30,060 nucleotides of DNA from Acidobacteriaceae bacterium (lineage in GTDB: Bacteria; Acidobacteriota; Terriglobia; Terriglobales; Acidobacteriaceae). Below are positions 23,223-30,060 of the stretch, in pieces; within the stretch, counting starts at the first letter, position 1; the number at the start of each line of letters is the position of its first letter. Under the pieces are notes generated by a model that made no database searches, had not been told where the DNA came from, and was given only the letters and a program-made list of their open reading frames with translations. The translations under genes and the position numbers were made by a program. The stretch covers positions 1 to 30,060 of the forward strand of contig PKXI01000030.1 of assembly GCA_003133425.1 (NCBI GenBank), written 5' to 3'.

Positions 23223-25145
23223 ATGCGTAAGCTGAATGAATTCCTGGTTTATCTCAAAGCATGGCGCAGAACCATCATGTGGGTACTGCAGATCGCAGTT
23301 TTCGCGTTCTCGGCGGTGGCGGGGTTTCTGCTGCGGTTCGACTTCACCCTACCCCAAATGTACCTTCGCTATCTGGAGTATGCATTCCCGATCTGGATTG
23401 TGGTCAAGATAGTCGTCTTTCGAGTGGCGGAACTCGATCGGGGGCTGTGGAAGTACGTGTCTGTAATCGATCTCATCCGGGTTGGGCTCGGCAACCTAGT
23501 GGCCTCGGCCATCAGTTACGTTTTGATAAGAGCGATCGCACCGGCGGGATTTCCGCGATCGATATTCGTGCTCGATCTGCTTGTCTGCTATCTGGCCACG
23601 AGCGGGCTTCGCCTGACGGTGCGTGCGATCCTGGAAATCACCTCAAATGGTCGGAGCGGCAGGGCCGCAGGAAAGAGAACCCTCATTTACGGAGCGGGAG
23701 ACGCAGGTATTTCGCTGCTCAAAGAGATTCGGAACAATCCGAAGCTGCCGTATCACGTTTTGGGATTCGTGGACGACAACAGGGGAAAGAAGGGGCTGCG
23801 CGTTTCCGGGATAACTGTCCTTAGCGGGGGAGAGGATGTAGAGTCACTGGTAAAGCAGCACGATGTCAAGACCATTCTGATTGCCATCCCTTCCGCCTCG
23901 GGCGCAGCGATGACCAGGATTTTGGAAATGTGTCATGCCGCGGGGGCGGAATGCAAGACTGTGCCGGGGTTGGGCGAGATAATTGAGAATCGAGGTCTGG
24001 CGGGCCAAGTCCGCGAAGTTGCAGTGGAGGATCTTCTGGGACGGACGCCAATACGCCTCGAAGAACATCAGATCCGCAGTACGCTCCAGGACAAGATCGT
24101 CCTTGTCACTGGCGCAGCGGGATCTATCGGCTCCGAACTCTGTCGCCAGATCGCGCGCTTTCACCCGGCTGCGATCGTTGGATTCGATATCGCCGAATCG
24201 CCGCTGTTCGAAATCGATCAAGAGATGCGCCAGGCATTCCCGGAGATTCCTTTCCACCCGGAGATTGGAAGCATCCAGAATCGCAGTCGCCTCGACGAGG
24301 TGCTTCGCCGGTACAGACCCCAGATGGTTTATCACGCCGCAGCCTACAAGCATGTACCGCTGATGGAAGCGCACGTTTTCGAGGCGATCGAGAACAATGT
24401 TTTTGGAACCTACAATGTGGCCGAGGCCGCGGCAGAGCACGGGGTTGAAGACCTGGTCATGATCTCCTCCGACAAAGCCGTGCGCCCCACAAACGTGATG
24501 GGGGCAACTAAACGCATCGCGGAACTGCTTTTGCTGACACTGCAGAACGGCCGCACCAAGTACGTCGCGGTTCGATTCGGCAACGTATTAGGGTCCAACG
24601 GCAGTGTAATCCCTATCTTCAAGAGGCAAATCGCGGCCGGCGGTCCCGTCACGGTCACGCATCCCGAGATGCGCCGATTCTTCATGACCATTCCGGAAGC
24701 CTGTCAGCTCGTACTGCAAGCCTCTGCAATCGGAAAAGGAGGGCAGATCTGCGTTTTGGATATGGGGCATCCAGTGAAGATCGTCGACTTGGCAAGGAAT
24801 TTGATCCTGCTGTCGGGACTCAAACCGGATGAAGATATTAGGATCGAATTCACAGGCATGCGCCCAGGAGAAAAGCTCTATGAAGAGCTGAGCACACTGC
24901 TTGAAGACACGATTCCGACGGTTCACGAAAAAGTTCGCATCTTTGTTGGAAACGGGATGCCGGAAAGCGACATGCTTACGTGGCTCGATTCGCTCCGCGA
25001 CATTTGCGAAGCCCGCGATACGGGCCGCCTCGTCGTCGCCCTCAAAGAGATTGTGCAGGACTATAACCCCAGTACCCATCTCTTGAAACGTGTGATCAAA
25101 TTTCACGATGAGCCAGATCATGCGGCCATCGAATTGCTTGATTGA
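23223..25145 (+). CDS. Membrane UDP-sugar 4,6-dehydratase (FlaA1/WbpM/CapD-like), 640 aa
   Basis: Four transmembrane helices lie at about 18-38, 52-68, 86-105 and 113-128. A first Rossmann domain follows (LIYGAGDAGISLL at 154-166), then the SDR catalytic domain (LVTGAAGSIGSELCRQI at 294-310). The segment HAAAYKHVPLME is typical. SSDKAVRPTNVMGATKR at 415-431 has Met426-x3-Lys430 in place of the usual Tyr-x3-Lys, which is known for FlaA1/WbpM/PglF dehydratases. These convert UDP-GlcNAc to a 4-keto-6-deoxy sugar, the precursor of QuiNAc, FucNAc or bacillosamine. With the priming transferase before it, the first sugar of the repeat unit is plausibly a 6-deoxy-amino sugar (inference). The aminotransferase or reductase for such a path is not in the window. 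Confidence 0.9.
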   Translation: MRKLNEFLVYLKAWRRTIMWVLQIAVFAFSAVAGFLLRFDFTLPQMYLRYLEYAFPIWIVVKIVVFRVAELDRGLWKYVSVIDLIRVGLGNLVASAISYVLIRAIAPAGFPRSIFVLDLLVCYLATSGLRLTVRAILEITSNGRSGRAAGKRTLIYGAGDAGISLLKEIRNNPKLPYHVLGFVDDNRGKKGLRVSGITVLSGGEDVESLVKQHDVKTILIAIPSASGAAMTRILEMCHAAGAECKTVPGLGEIIENRGLAGQVREVAVEDLLGRTPIRLEEHQIRSTLQDKIVLVTGAAGSIGSELCRQIARFHPAAIVGFDIAESPLFEIDQEMRQAFPEIPFHPEIGSIQNRSRLDEVLRRYRPQMVYHAAAYKHVPLMEAHVFEAIENNVFGTYNVAEAAAEHGVEDLVMISSDKAVRPTNVMGATKRIAELLLLTLQNGRTKYVAVRFGNVLGSNGSVIPIFKRQIAAGGPVTVTHPEMRRFFMTIPEACQLVLQASAIGKGGQICVLDMGHPVKIVDLARNLILLSGLKPDEDIRIEFTGMRPGEKLYEELSTLLEDTIPTVHEKVRIFVGNGMPESDMLTWLDSLRDICEARDTGRLVVALKEIVQDYNPSTHLLKRVIKFHDEPDHAAIELLD

Positions 25146-25316
25146 CTCGGCATTACGGTCAGGTGGGATTCAAGTACCAGGGTAAGCCTCTGTATTGGCC
25201 GCATAGATAAGATCCAGGAACAAGTTTGGATCTCAATGGCTGCCAAATGCCGGCCCTATGCAGAGGCTCAATCGTGACTATTACGCGCAGAATGCACCGA
25301 TAAAAGAGTGAGGAAT

Positions 25317-27185
25317 ATGAAGCTGATCGGAAATGGGAGCAAAGCCCCTGTCATACAATTCGCGTGCGCAATTGTATTGGCGGGGCCTTTCCATTTGGGC
25401 GTTCTACATCTGGCTGCGCAACAGGCCGCGTTGGCGCAAGGAATTCAACAAACAGTACCAAAATCCAGTAGTCTCGCATTGGACTGCGAGTCTTCGGTGA
25501 TGAGCTCGCCTTACATCCCGGTTGACAGTTGGATCTATCCGGCGGTGATGCGACTCTATGCAATGGGCTATGCGAGTAACGTGTACCTGGGAATGCGTCC
25601 GTGGACCCGCGCGAGCGTGAGTCACATGCTGGAAGGCACCAGTGCACAGATCCAAGACGCGGATATGTATGGAGATTCAACCGTGGGAGAGGCTCGGGCT
25701 CTCTACGCGGCACTCGAGAGGGAGTTGCATCCCGATATGCAAGGTCCTTGCCGGGCAGACCAAGGGAAATTGGCAATCGAATCGTCTTACTCAGAGGCGC
25801 GTGCTATCAGCGGAACGCCATTGCGGGATAGTTTTCATCTTGGCTCGAGTGTTATTAATGACTACGGCCGCCCCTTTGATCATGGTTTCAATAACTACTC
25901 CGGTCTCAGCGGATACGTGTCGGCGGGCCGTTATCTAATTTATGCGCGCGGCGAGTTTCAGGCAGCTTCCTCGGGCACGGGCTACTCCCAAACACTGGCC
26001 CAGACGCTCAGCAACATCGACCTCACAGCGTTCCTCAACCCCGCTACAGGACTTCCATACAATCAGGCCAGCATCCCGATGGGGCCGATCGCCAGTACCA
26101 CCCAGGGACGATTCATAGAGGCCTATGCCTCCGCCCAGCTGTTCCACCACGTGATCTCGATCGGCAAGCAGGACGATTGGCTGGGGCCTGGGCTGGGCAG
26201 CGGTATGGCCTACTCCAACAACGCCGAGAATATTTACTCCTTCCGCATCAACCGAATCGATCCACTTTATATTCCGCTGCTCTCGCGGCTCACCGGCCCT
26301 TTTCGCTACGACTTTCTGGTCGGTAAGTTGAGAGGGCACACCTATATGCCCAACCCGGCTTACGTCGCCAACCCCTCGCCAAACATTCCTAACGTGATTA
26401 ACCCAGGCGACCCATGGGTGCATGTCGAAAAATTCAGTTTCAAGCCCACTCGGGACCTCGAGTTCGGCTTCGAGCGCACGGTGATCTGGGGGGGACAGGG
26501 TCACGGGCCAATTACCCTTCACACCTTCTTGAAAAGCTTTTTCAGTACAAACTCCACGTATCCCGCTGTGAAATTCAGCGCCGAGGATCCCGGGGCACGA
26601 TTCGGTGCATTCGACTTTACCTACCGCCTGCCTTTCCCGCGCAACTGGCTAACGCTCTACACCGACATGGAAGCGCACGACACGCCCAGTCCAATCGCCA
26701 AACCACTTCACGGCACATTCAGGCCAGGTCTCTATCTTTCTCATGTTCCCGGGATTCCGAAACTGGATGTGCGGGTCGAGGGTGTCGACACCGATTCCTC
26801 TTTTCCGAGCAGCATTGGCGGCCGCTATCAATACTGGGAGGTAATCCAAAAGCAGGGCTATACGAACCAAGGCCAGCTTTTTGGCGACTGGATTGGCCGC
26901 GAGGATAAGGGCGGCCAAGCATGGATCACTTATCACCTCAGTGGCAATGAATGGATTCAGGCCGGGCTGCGCCATCAGAAAGCCTCAAAAGACTTCATAC
27001 CTGGCGGTACCACTCTGAATGACATCAACTTCCAGGCAGTCAAGCGCATAGGCCGAGAATTCGAAGTCAATGGCAATTTCACCTACGAACGGTATAAGGC
27101 CCCTACTTATTTGCCAGGTGCGCAGACAGTAACCACAACTTCCATTCAGCTCACTTGGTTTCCAAACCGCAGGGTCAGTTTCTAG
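25317..27185 (+). CDS. Wzi-like capsule assembly outer-membrane protein, 622 aa
   Basis: A hydrophobic N-terminus (residues about 10-45, ending in an AQG type cleavage site) suggests secretion. SPYIPVDSWIYPAVMRLYAMGY with LGMRPWTRASV at about 60-105 is the start motif of the acidobacterial capsule assembly Wzi family. The rest alternates short hydrophobic beta strands with Gly, Tyr and Trp (for example GRYLIYARGEFQAAS, ISIGKQDDWLGPG, LEFGFERTVIWGGQG), as in an outer-membrane beta barrel, and ends with an aromatic F (NRRVSF). Wzi anchors or organises exported capsule on the surface. I prefer ATG 25317 to GTG 25308. It is the last gene of the polysaccharide locus and is followed by a strong hairpin. 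Confidence 0.82.
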   Translation: MKLIGNGSKAPVIQFACAIVLAGPFHLGVLHLAAQQAALAQGIQQTVPKSSSLALDCESSVMSSPYIPVDSWIYPAVMRLYAMGYASNVYLGMRPWTRASVSHMLEGTSAQIQDADMYGDSTVGEARALYAALERELHPDMQGPCRADQGKLAIESSYSEARAISGTPLRDSFHLGSSVINDYGRPFDHGFNNYSGLSGYVSAGRYLIYARGEFQAASSGTGYSQTLAQTLSNIDLTAFLNPATGLPYNQASIPMGPIASTTQGRFIEAYASAQLFHHVISIGKQDDWLGPGLGSGMAYSNNAENIYSFRINRIDPLYIPLLSRLTGPFRYDFLVGKLRGHTYMPNPAYVANPSPNIPNVINPGDPWVHVEKFSFKPTRDLEFGFERTVIWGGQGHGPITLHTFLKSFFSTNSTYPAVKFSAEDPGARFGAFDFTYRLPFPRNWLTLYTDMEAHDTPSPIAKPLHGTFRPGLYLSHVPGIPKLDVRVEGVDTDSSFPSSIGGRYQYWEVIQKQGYTNQGQLFGDWIGREDKGGQAWITYHLSGNEWIQAGLRHQKASKDFIPGGTTLNDINFQAVKRIGREFEVNGNFTYERYKAPTYLPGAQTVTTTSIQLTWFPNRRVSF

Positions 27186-27284
27186 CGGGGAATTAGAGTT
27201 CCTGCGTCTTACTCCTTCCGAGATGAGAATGGTTGCGCTGGCTTCCTTGCACGGAAAAGGCCAATGAACCCTAGCGATTCCCGG

Positions 27285-27310
27285 CTGCAGCAGTCGTGAG
27301 GTTGCTGCAG
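27285..27310. repeat. 8-bp inverted repeat downstream of the Wzi-like gene
   Basis: CTGCAGCA (27285-27292) pairs with TGCTGCAG (27303-27310) over a 10-base loop. It precedes the main terminator by 25 bases and may be a secondary stop or an RNA-end stabiliser. Confidence 0.5.
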
Positions 27311-27335
27311 GGATGAAGTCACCATTAGCACCGAG

Positions 27336-27371
27336 ATGAAAAGACCCCGGCTCTGGCCGGGGTCTTTTCAT
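27336..27371 (+). terminator. Strong hairpin terminator closing the polysaccharide locus
   Basis: The 15-bp arms ATGAAAAGACCCCGG (27336-27350) and CCGGGGTCTTTTCAT (27357-27371) pair perfectly. One more C-G pair closes a TCTG loop. The T-run TCTTTT is part of the 3' arm and the A-run mirrors it, so it may work in both directions. Confidence 0.8.
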
Positions 27372-28280
27372 GTCGAGGAGGAGGAACCAAGAAGTACCAA
27401 CGGAATTGATAACCACATTCCCACCATCCGTGTTGAGCGATTCCGTCTTAAATGTTGCCACCTCGAGCATTACGCGGGCGGTCTCAACCGGCTCCGAGAG
27501 ACCATGAGCACTTCGAATCACCTGCCATCTCTCTTCCGGCTTTAACTTCAGATTTCAATGCTATAGGGATTGATAGCCCGGCCTTCTGGTGGTGCGGTCT
27601 AGCTGCAAACGACCCGCAAGGAAATCCGATGACTTCGCACTACAGCAACCCGCACCTGCTCTCCGGCGGTGGAGGTAACCTTCCAAAGCGGCGACAGCCG
27701 CAAATCTGGAGCAAAGGCAGAATCATTGTGCTCCGTCGAACCTGGATCTGGCTACCATTTGATTCTTCCTGCCGGCCATATCTGACCTTGCTGTATTTAT
27801 TACAATTGGAATTACCTAGTCTCCCTAGACTCACGTAATGTTAAAGACTCACTCTAAGTCGGCCAATGAAACTTTACGATCAGAGACTAGCCGCCTTGGA
27901 CTCTCAGGCCGGCTCCACGAAAAGCAACCGATTCTACGCGTTATATGATTGAGAAATATGCAACAAAAGTGCTGGAAAGCGGGGAATAGCGAAGGATGCA
28001 CGATGCTAATTTTGTTCCCAAGGCAGCACACGTGAACATTGAGCTGCTGCTGCTCGCCGGGCGAGCGGGATCTTGACAGGGTTAGGGGAACATTATCAAT
28101 TTTTTCGACCGTCCGATACGGAAAACAACAACCCCAGAGCCTCTCAATTCGACGCGATGGATCGATTATGGCCCAAGGCTTCGCGCCAGTTTTGTCGATA
28201 ATTCACTTTGACCATGGTGCCTATGCCATTTCGCAATTTCTTATTTTCCAACCTGGCCACTATCGAAGAAGGACCGTGTG
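27372..28280. other. Gap of about 0.9 kb without a recognisable gene
   Basis: Short open frames exist on both strands but none shows a family motif or a good ribosome binding site with coding character. A small inverted repeat AGTCT-ccct-AGACT lies near 27817-27830. Decayed genes or an RNA gene cannot be excluded. Confidence 0.45.
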
Positions 28281-29348
28281 ATGATCAATCTTGAGTCAAA
28301 GGAACTGCTGCAACAATTCGCAAGCGACAATTATGCGGGCATCTGCCCCGAGGCTTGGAGCGCCAGCGAAGGAGCCAACCAAGGCCACGCAACGTCCTAT
28401 GGAGACGATCCCTGGACGGCGAGAGCCTCGGATGCGTTTCGCGAACTCTTCGAATGCGAATGCGATGTCTACTTTGTCTTCAACGGCACCGCCGCCAACT
28501 CGCTTGCTCTGGCCTCGCTCTGCCAGTCCTATCACGGGGTAATCTGCTGCGACCAGGCACATGTTGAGACCGATGAGTGCGGCGCACCAGAGTTTTTCTC
28601 CAACGGGTCGAAGTTGCTTGTCGCCCCCAGTGCCGACGGCAAACTTACTCCGGATGCCATTCACGAACTCGCCACCAAGCGTCAAGATATTCACTACCCC
28701 AAGCCGCGCGCCGTAACGCTTACACAATCCACCGAGACCGGGCGGGTATATACCCTGGCGGAGTTAGGAGCCATTTCGGATGAATGCAAGACTCATGGGC
28801 TATCTCTGCACATGGACGGCGCGCGCTTTGCCAATGCCTGTGCGAGCCTTGGGTGCCGGCCTGCGGAATTGACATGGAAGAGCGGCGTGGATGTTCTGTG
28901 CTTTGGTGGCACAAAGAACGGCATGGCAGTGGGAGAGGCGGTGCTGTTCTTCGATCGCAAGCTGGCCACGGATTTCGATTACCGTTGCAAGCAGGCCGGT
29001 CAACTCGCTTCAAAGATGCGCTTCCTTTCCGCTCCGTGGGTGGGAATGCTGGAGAGCGGCGCTTGGCTCCGCAACGCTTCACACGCCAATCAATGTGCGC
29101 AATACTTCGCTCAACAGATCGTGGACATTCCAGGTGTGCGGCTCGCCGGCCCCGTTGAGGCCAATGCAGCATTTCTTGAAGCATCTGAAGCTTTGCTTAA
29201 TCGGGTCCGCGAACGCGGATGGAGGTTCTATAGCTTTATCGGAGGTGCGGCGCGCATCATGTTTGCTTGGGATACAGACCTTGCGCGCGTCGACGAATTC
29301 TGCCGTGACCTGAAGGAATGCGCCTCGTCAGAGCAACAAGCATGGTGA
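28281..29348 (+). CDS. ltaE: Low-specificity threonine aldolase / beta-eliminating-lyase-type PLP enzyme, 355 aa
   Basis: A fold-type I PLP enzyme. FASDNYAGICPEAW at the start and YGDDPWTARASDAF at 40-53 are typical of threonine aldolases. FVFNGTAANSLAL at 66-77 binds the phosphate, and AHVETDECGAPEFF at 93-106 holds the ring-stacking His94. HMDGARFANA has Asp179, which pairs with the pyridine nitrogen, and FGGTKNGMAVGEA has the Schiff-base Lys212. It should cleave L-threonine or L-allo-threonine to glycine and acetaldehyde in the cytoplasm. I choose ATG 28281, preceded by GAAGAAGGA at 7 bases, rather than the GTG at 28278. The gene is monocistronic and has no evident link to the polysaccharide locus. 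Confidence 0.9.
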   Translation: MINLESKELLQQFASDNYAGICPEAWSASEGANQGHATSYGDDPWTARASDAFRELFECECDVYFVFNGTAANSLALASLCQSYHGVICCDQAHVETDECGAPEFFSNGSKLLVAPSADGKLTPDAIHELATKRQDIHYPKPRAVTLTQSTETGRVYTLAELGAISDECKTHGLSLHMDGARFANACASLGCRPAELTWKSGVDVLCFGGTKNGMAVGEAVLFFDRKLATDFDYRCKQAGQLASKMRFLSAPWVGMLESGAWLRNASHANQCAQYFAQQIVDIPGVRLAGPVEANAAFLEASEALLNRVRERGWRFYSFIGGAARIMFAWDTDLARVDEFCRDLKECASSEQQAW

Positions 29349-29359
29349 AAGCAGCAGTA

Positions 29360-29452
29360 ATCTCAGCCTAAGCTTTCTCTGAAAGACTCAGTACGGAATA
29401 GTTCACCGGATAACTAAATGTCATCAAAGCTTCAAGTTGATTAGGCTGAGAT
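29360..29452. repeat. Inverted-repeat element of 93 bp
   Basis: ATCTCAGCCTAA (29360-29371) is a perfect 12-bp inverted match to TTAGGCTGAGAT (29441-29452), with CTTTC-tct-GAAAG inside. It lies 12 bases after the threonine aldolase gene. A non-autonomous mobile element or a long-range terminator structure are the options; no T-run follows. Confidence 0.55.
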
Positions 29453-29484
29453 CACAAACGCAGAATGACACGAGACTTTTCATT

Positions 29485-29513
29485 TTGCAAAAGGAAATAC
29501 AACCGTCTATCGT
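29485..29513 (+). promoter_or_regulatory. Candidate promoter for the small basic protein gene
   Basis: TTGCAA (29485-29490), 17 bases, then TATCGT (29508-29513). It would give a leader of roughly 75 bases before ATG 29598. Sequence-based prediction only. Confidence 0.35.
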
Positions 29514-29597
29514 AACCTGTGGCGAGTAGCTTGCTTTGTGCAGCCCTTCGAGTTCGCACTGGGAGTTAGATTGCTCGCCTGGTTCAATGGAGGGTTT

Positions 29598-29873
29598 ATG
29601 GGAGTATCGGAGATTCTAGCATCCGTGGATCGTGAGATCGCCCTTCTGAAGCAGGTACGCGCGCTTCTTGCAGGTCCCGCTGCGGTGACTGCAAAGAAGA
29701 AGGTAGGCAGGCCCAAGAAGCCAGTAGCGGCAGTTTCCCCTGCTACGTCAAAGCCCGCCAAGAAGATTGCGAGAAGGAAGAAGAGGAATCTCTCGCCCGA
29801 AGGTCGGAAGCGCATCGCCGAAGCTGTGAAGCGCCGCTGGGAAGCGCAGAGAAAAGCAGCGCCTTCTAAGTAG
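29598..29873 (+). CDS. Small lysine-rich DNA-binding-like protein with AT-hook-like motif, 91 aa
   Basis: Residues 1-26 (SEILASVDREIALLKQVRALLAG) form an amphipathic helix that could mediate dimerisation. Residues 33-64 are rich in Lys, Ala and Pro, with VGRPKKP at 36-42 resembling an AT-hook (GRP core), followed by SKPAKKIARRKKR like a histone H1 tail. The C-terminal helix LSPEGRKRIAEAVKRRWEAQRK is a motif found in many small bacterial proteins of unknown role. Together this suggests a nucleoid-associated or nucleic-acid-binding protein (inference). I start at ATG 29598 with GGAGGG just before it; an in-frame upstream ATG at 29538 would add 20 residues of no visible conservation. A clear terminator follows. 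Confidence 0.72.
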   Translation: MGVSEILASVDREIALLKQVRALLAGPAAVTAKKKVGRPKKPVAAVSPATSKPAKKIARRKKRNLSPEGRKRIAEAVKRRWEAQRKAAPSK

Positions 29874-29894
29874 GCTGTTGCTATTCTTGATTTT

Positions 29895-29935
29895 GCCGGC
29901 ACAGGTTAAAACCTGCGCCGGCGTTTTCGTTTTGC
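29895..29935 (+). terminator. Intrinsic terminator after the small basic protein gene
   Basis: GCCGGC-a-CAGGTT (29895-29907) pairs with AACCTG-c-GCCGGC (29910-29922), with one mismatch and a 2-base loop. GTTTTCGTTTTG follows as the T-rich tail. It starts 21 bases after the stop codon. Confidence 0.85.
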
Positions 29936-30040
29936 TCTCTGGACGACGGGACAAGGAATTTGCTCAAGCAAGTGTAAGACGCCGTCGAGTTATAGTTATC
30001 TGCAAAGAAACCTTGAAGCTGGCCCCGAATATCATCCGCT

Positions 30041-30060
30041 AGAGCGTTTTCGATTTAAGT
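30041..30060. repeat. Possible terminus of a second MITE-like element at the window edge
   Basis: The last bases contain AGAGCGTTTTCG directly after CT. This resembles the outer end of the element at 9509-9619, which read inwards from its right end is AGAGCATTTTCG. Only one end lies in the window, so this is tentative. Confidence 0.3.

Noticed and set aside
26985..27521. A minus-strand frame of 178 codons across the end of the Wzi-like gene
   Set aside because: Half lies opposite the Wzi-like gene and it crosses the terminator hairpin; no recognisable domain.
1..30060. CRISPR array
   Set aside because: No series of regularly spaced direct repeats was seen; the only tandem repeats are the 11-bp pair at 1056 and the coding 24-bp units at 11864.

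Overview
The window most resembles a chromosome of an Acidobacteriota (Terriglobia-type) bacterium. This is inferred from gene content, since no phylogenetic marker is present. The pointers are a large secreted TPR plus FG-GAP/UnbV protein, an excisionase-like HTH fused to TPRs, a cupredoxin-like fragment with the HNVFS and FCNIHPE motifs, a Wzi-family outer-membrane protein, and a small lysine-rich DNA-binding protein. Coding density is moderate and several intergenic gaps run from 400 to 1,100 bases.

Left edge (1-1183): the end of a probable genomic island. It holds the 3' part of a PD-(D/E)XK nuclease-like gene cut by the window edge, then tandem GGTCGGACCAA repeats, then the 3' half of a tRNA-Cys gene with no 5' half. 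The last is the usual footprint of integration into a tRNA gene. From about 1184 rightwards the sequence is probably older chromosome.

Left-middle (1728-8157): a minus-strand 1155-aa secreted TPR/VCBS/UnbV protein, a 5'-truncated cupredoxin-like pseudogene, a 0.8-kb gap with a repeat-rich regulatory-looking segment, and an HTH-TPR protein.

Centre (about 8347-27371): a Wzx/Wzy-type exopolysaccharide or capsule locus, all on the plus strand. A good sigma-70-like promoter and a long leader with several inverted repeats precede a NusG-like (UpxY/RfaH-type) antiterminator. A MITE-like nested palindrome follows, then a TetR regulator. Next come a Wza-like SLBB export protein, a Wzz-like chain-length protein, a Wzx flippase, a Wzy-like polymerase, a GT2 and a GT4 glycosyltransferase, an SDR epimerase with a cysteine insertion, a serine-acetyltransferase-like enzyme, a second GT2, a small WcaJ/PglC-like priming sugar transferase, a membrane FlaA1/WbpM-like 4,6-dehydratase and a Wzi-like outer-membrane protein. 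A strong hairpin terminator closes the locus. Many junctions overlap or nearly touch (TAATG, TTGA, ATGA), which suggests translational coupling. The expected pathway is: the dehydratase and epimerase make deoxy sugars, the priming transferase loads the first sugar on undecaprenyl phosphate, the glycosyltransferases and acetyltransferase finish the repeat unit, Wzx flips it, Wzy and Wzz polymerise it, and the Wza-like and Wzi-like proteins export and anchor it. No tyrosine autokinase or phosphatase is seen.

Right edge (27372-30060): a 0.9-kb gap with no recognisable gene, a threonine-aldolase-like PLP enzyme, a 93-bp inverted-repeat element, a small AT-hook-like basic protein with a clear terminator, and at the last bases a sequence resembling the terminus of the MITE-like element. 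No rRNA, complete tRNA, CRISPR array or intact transposase gene was seen.
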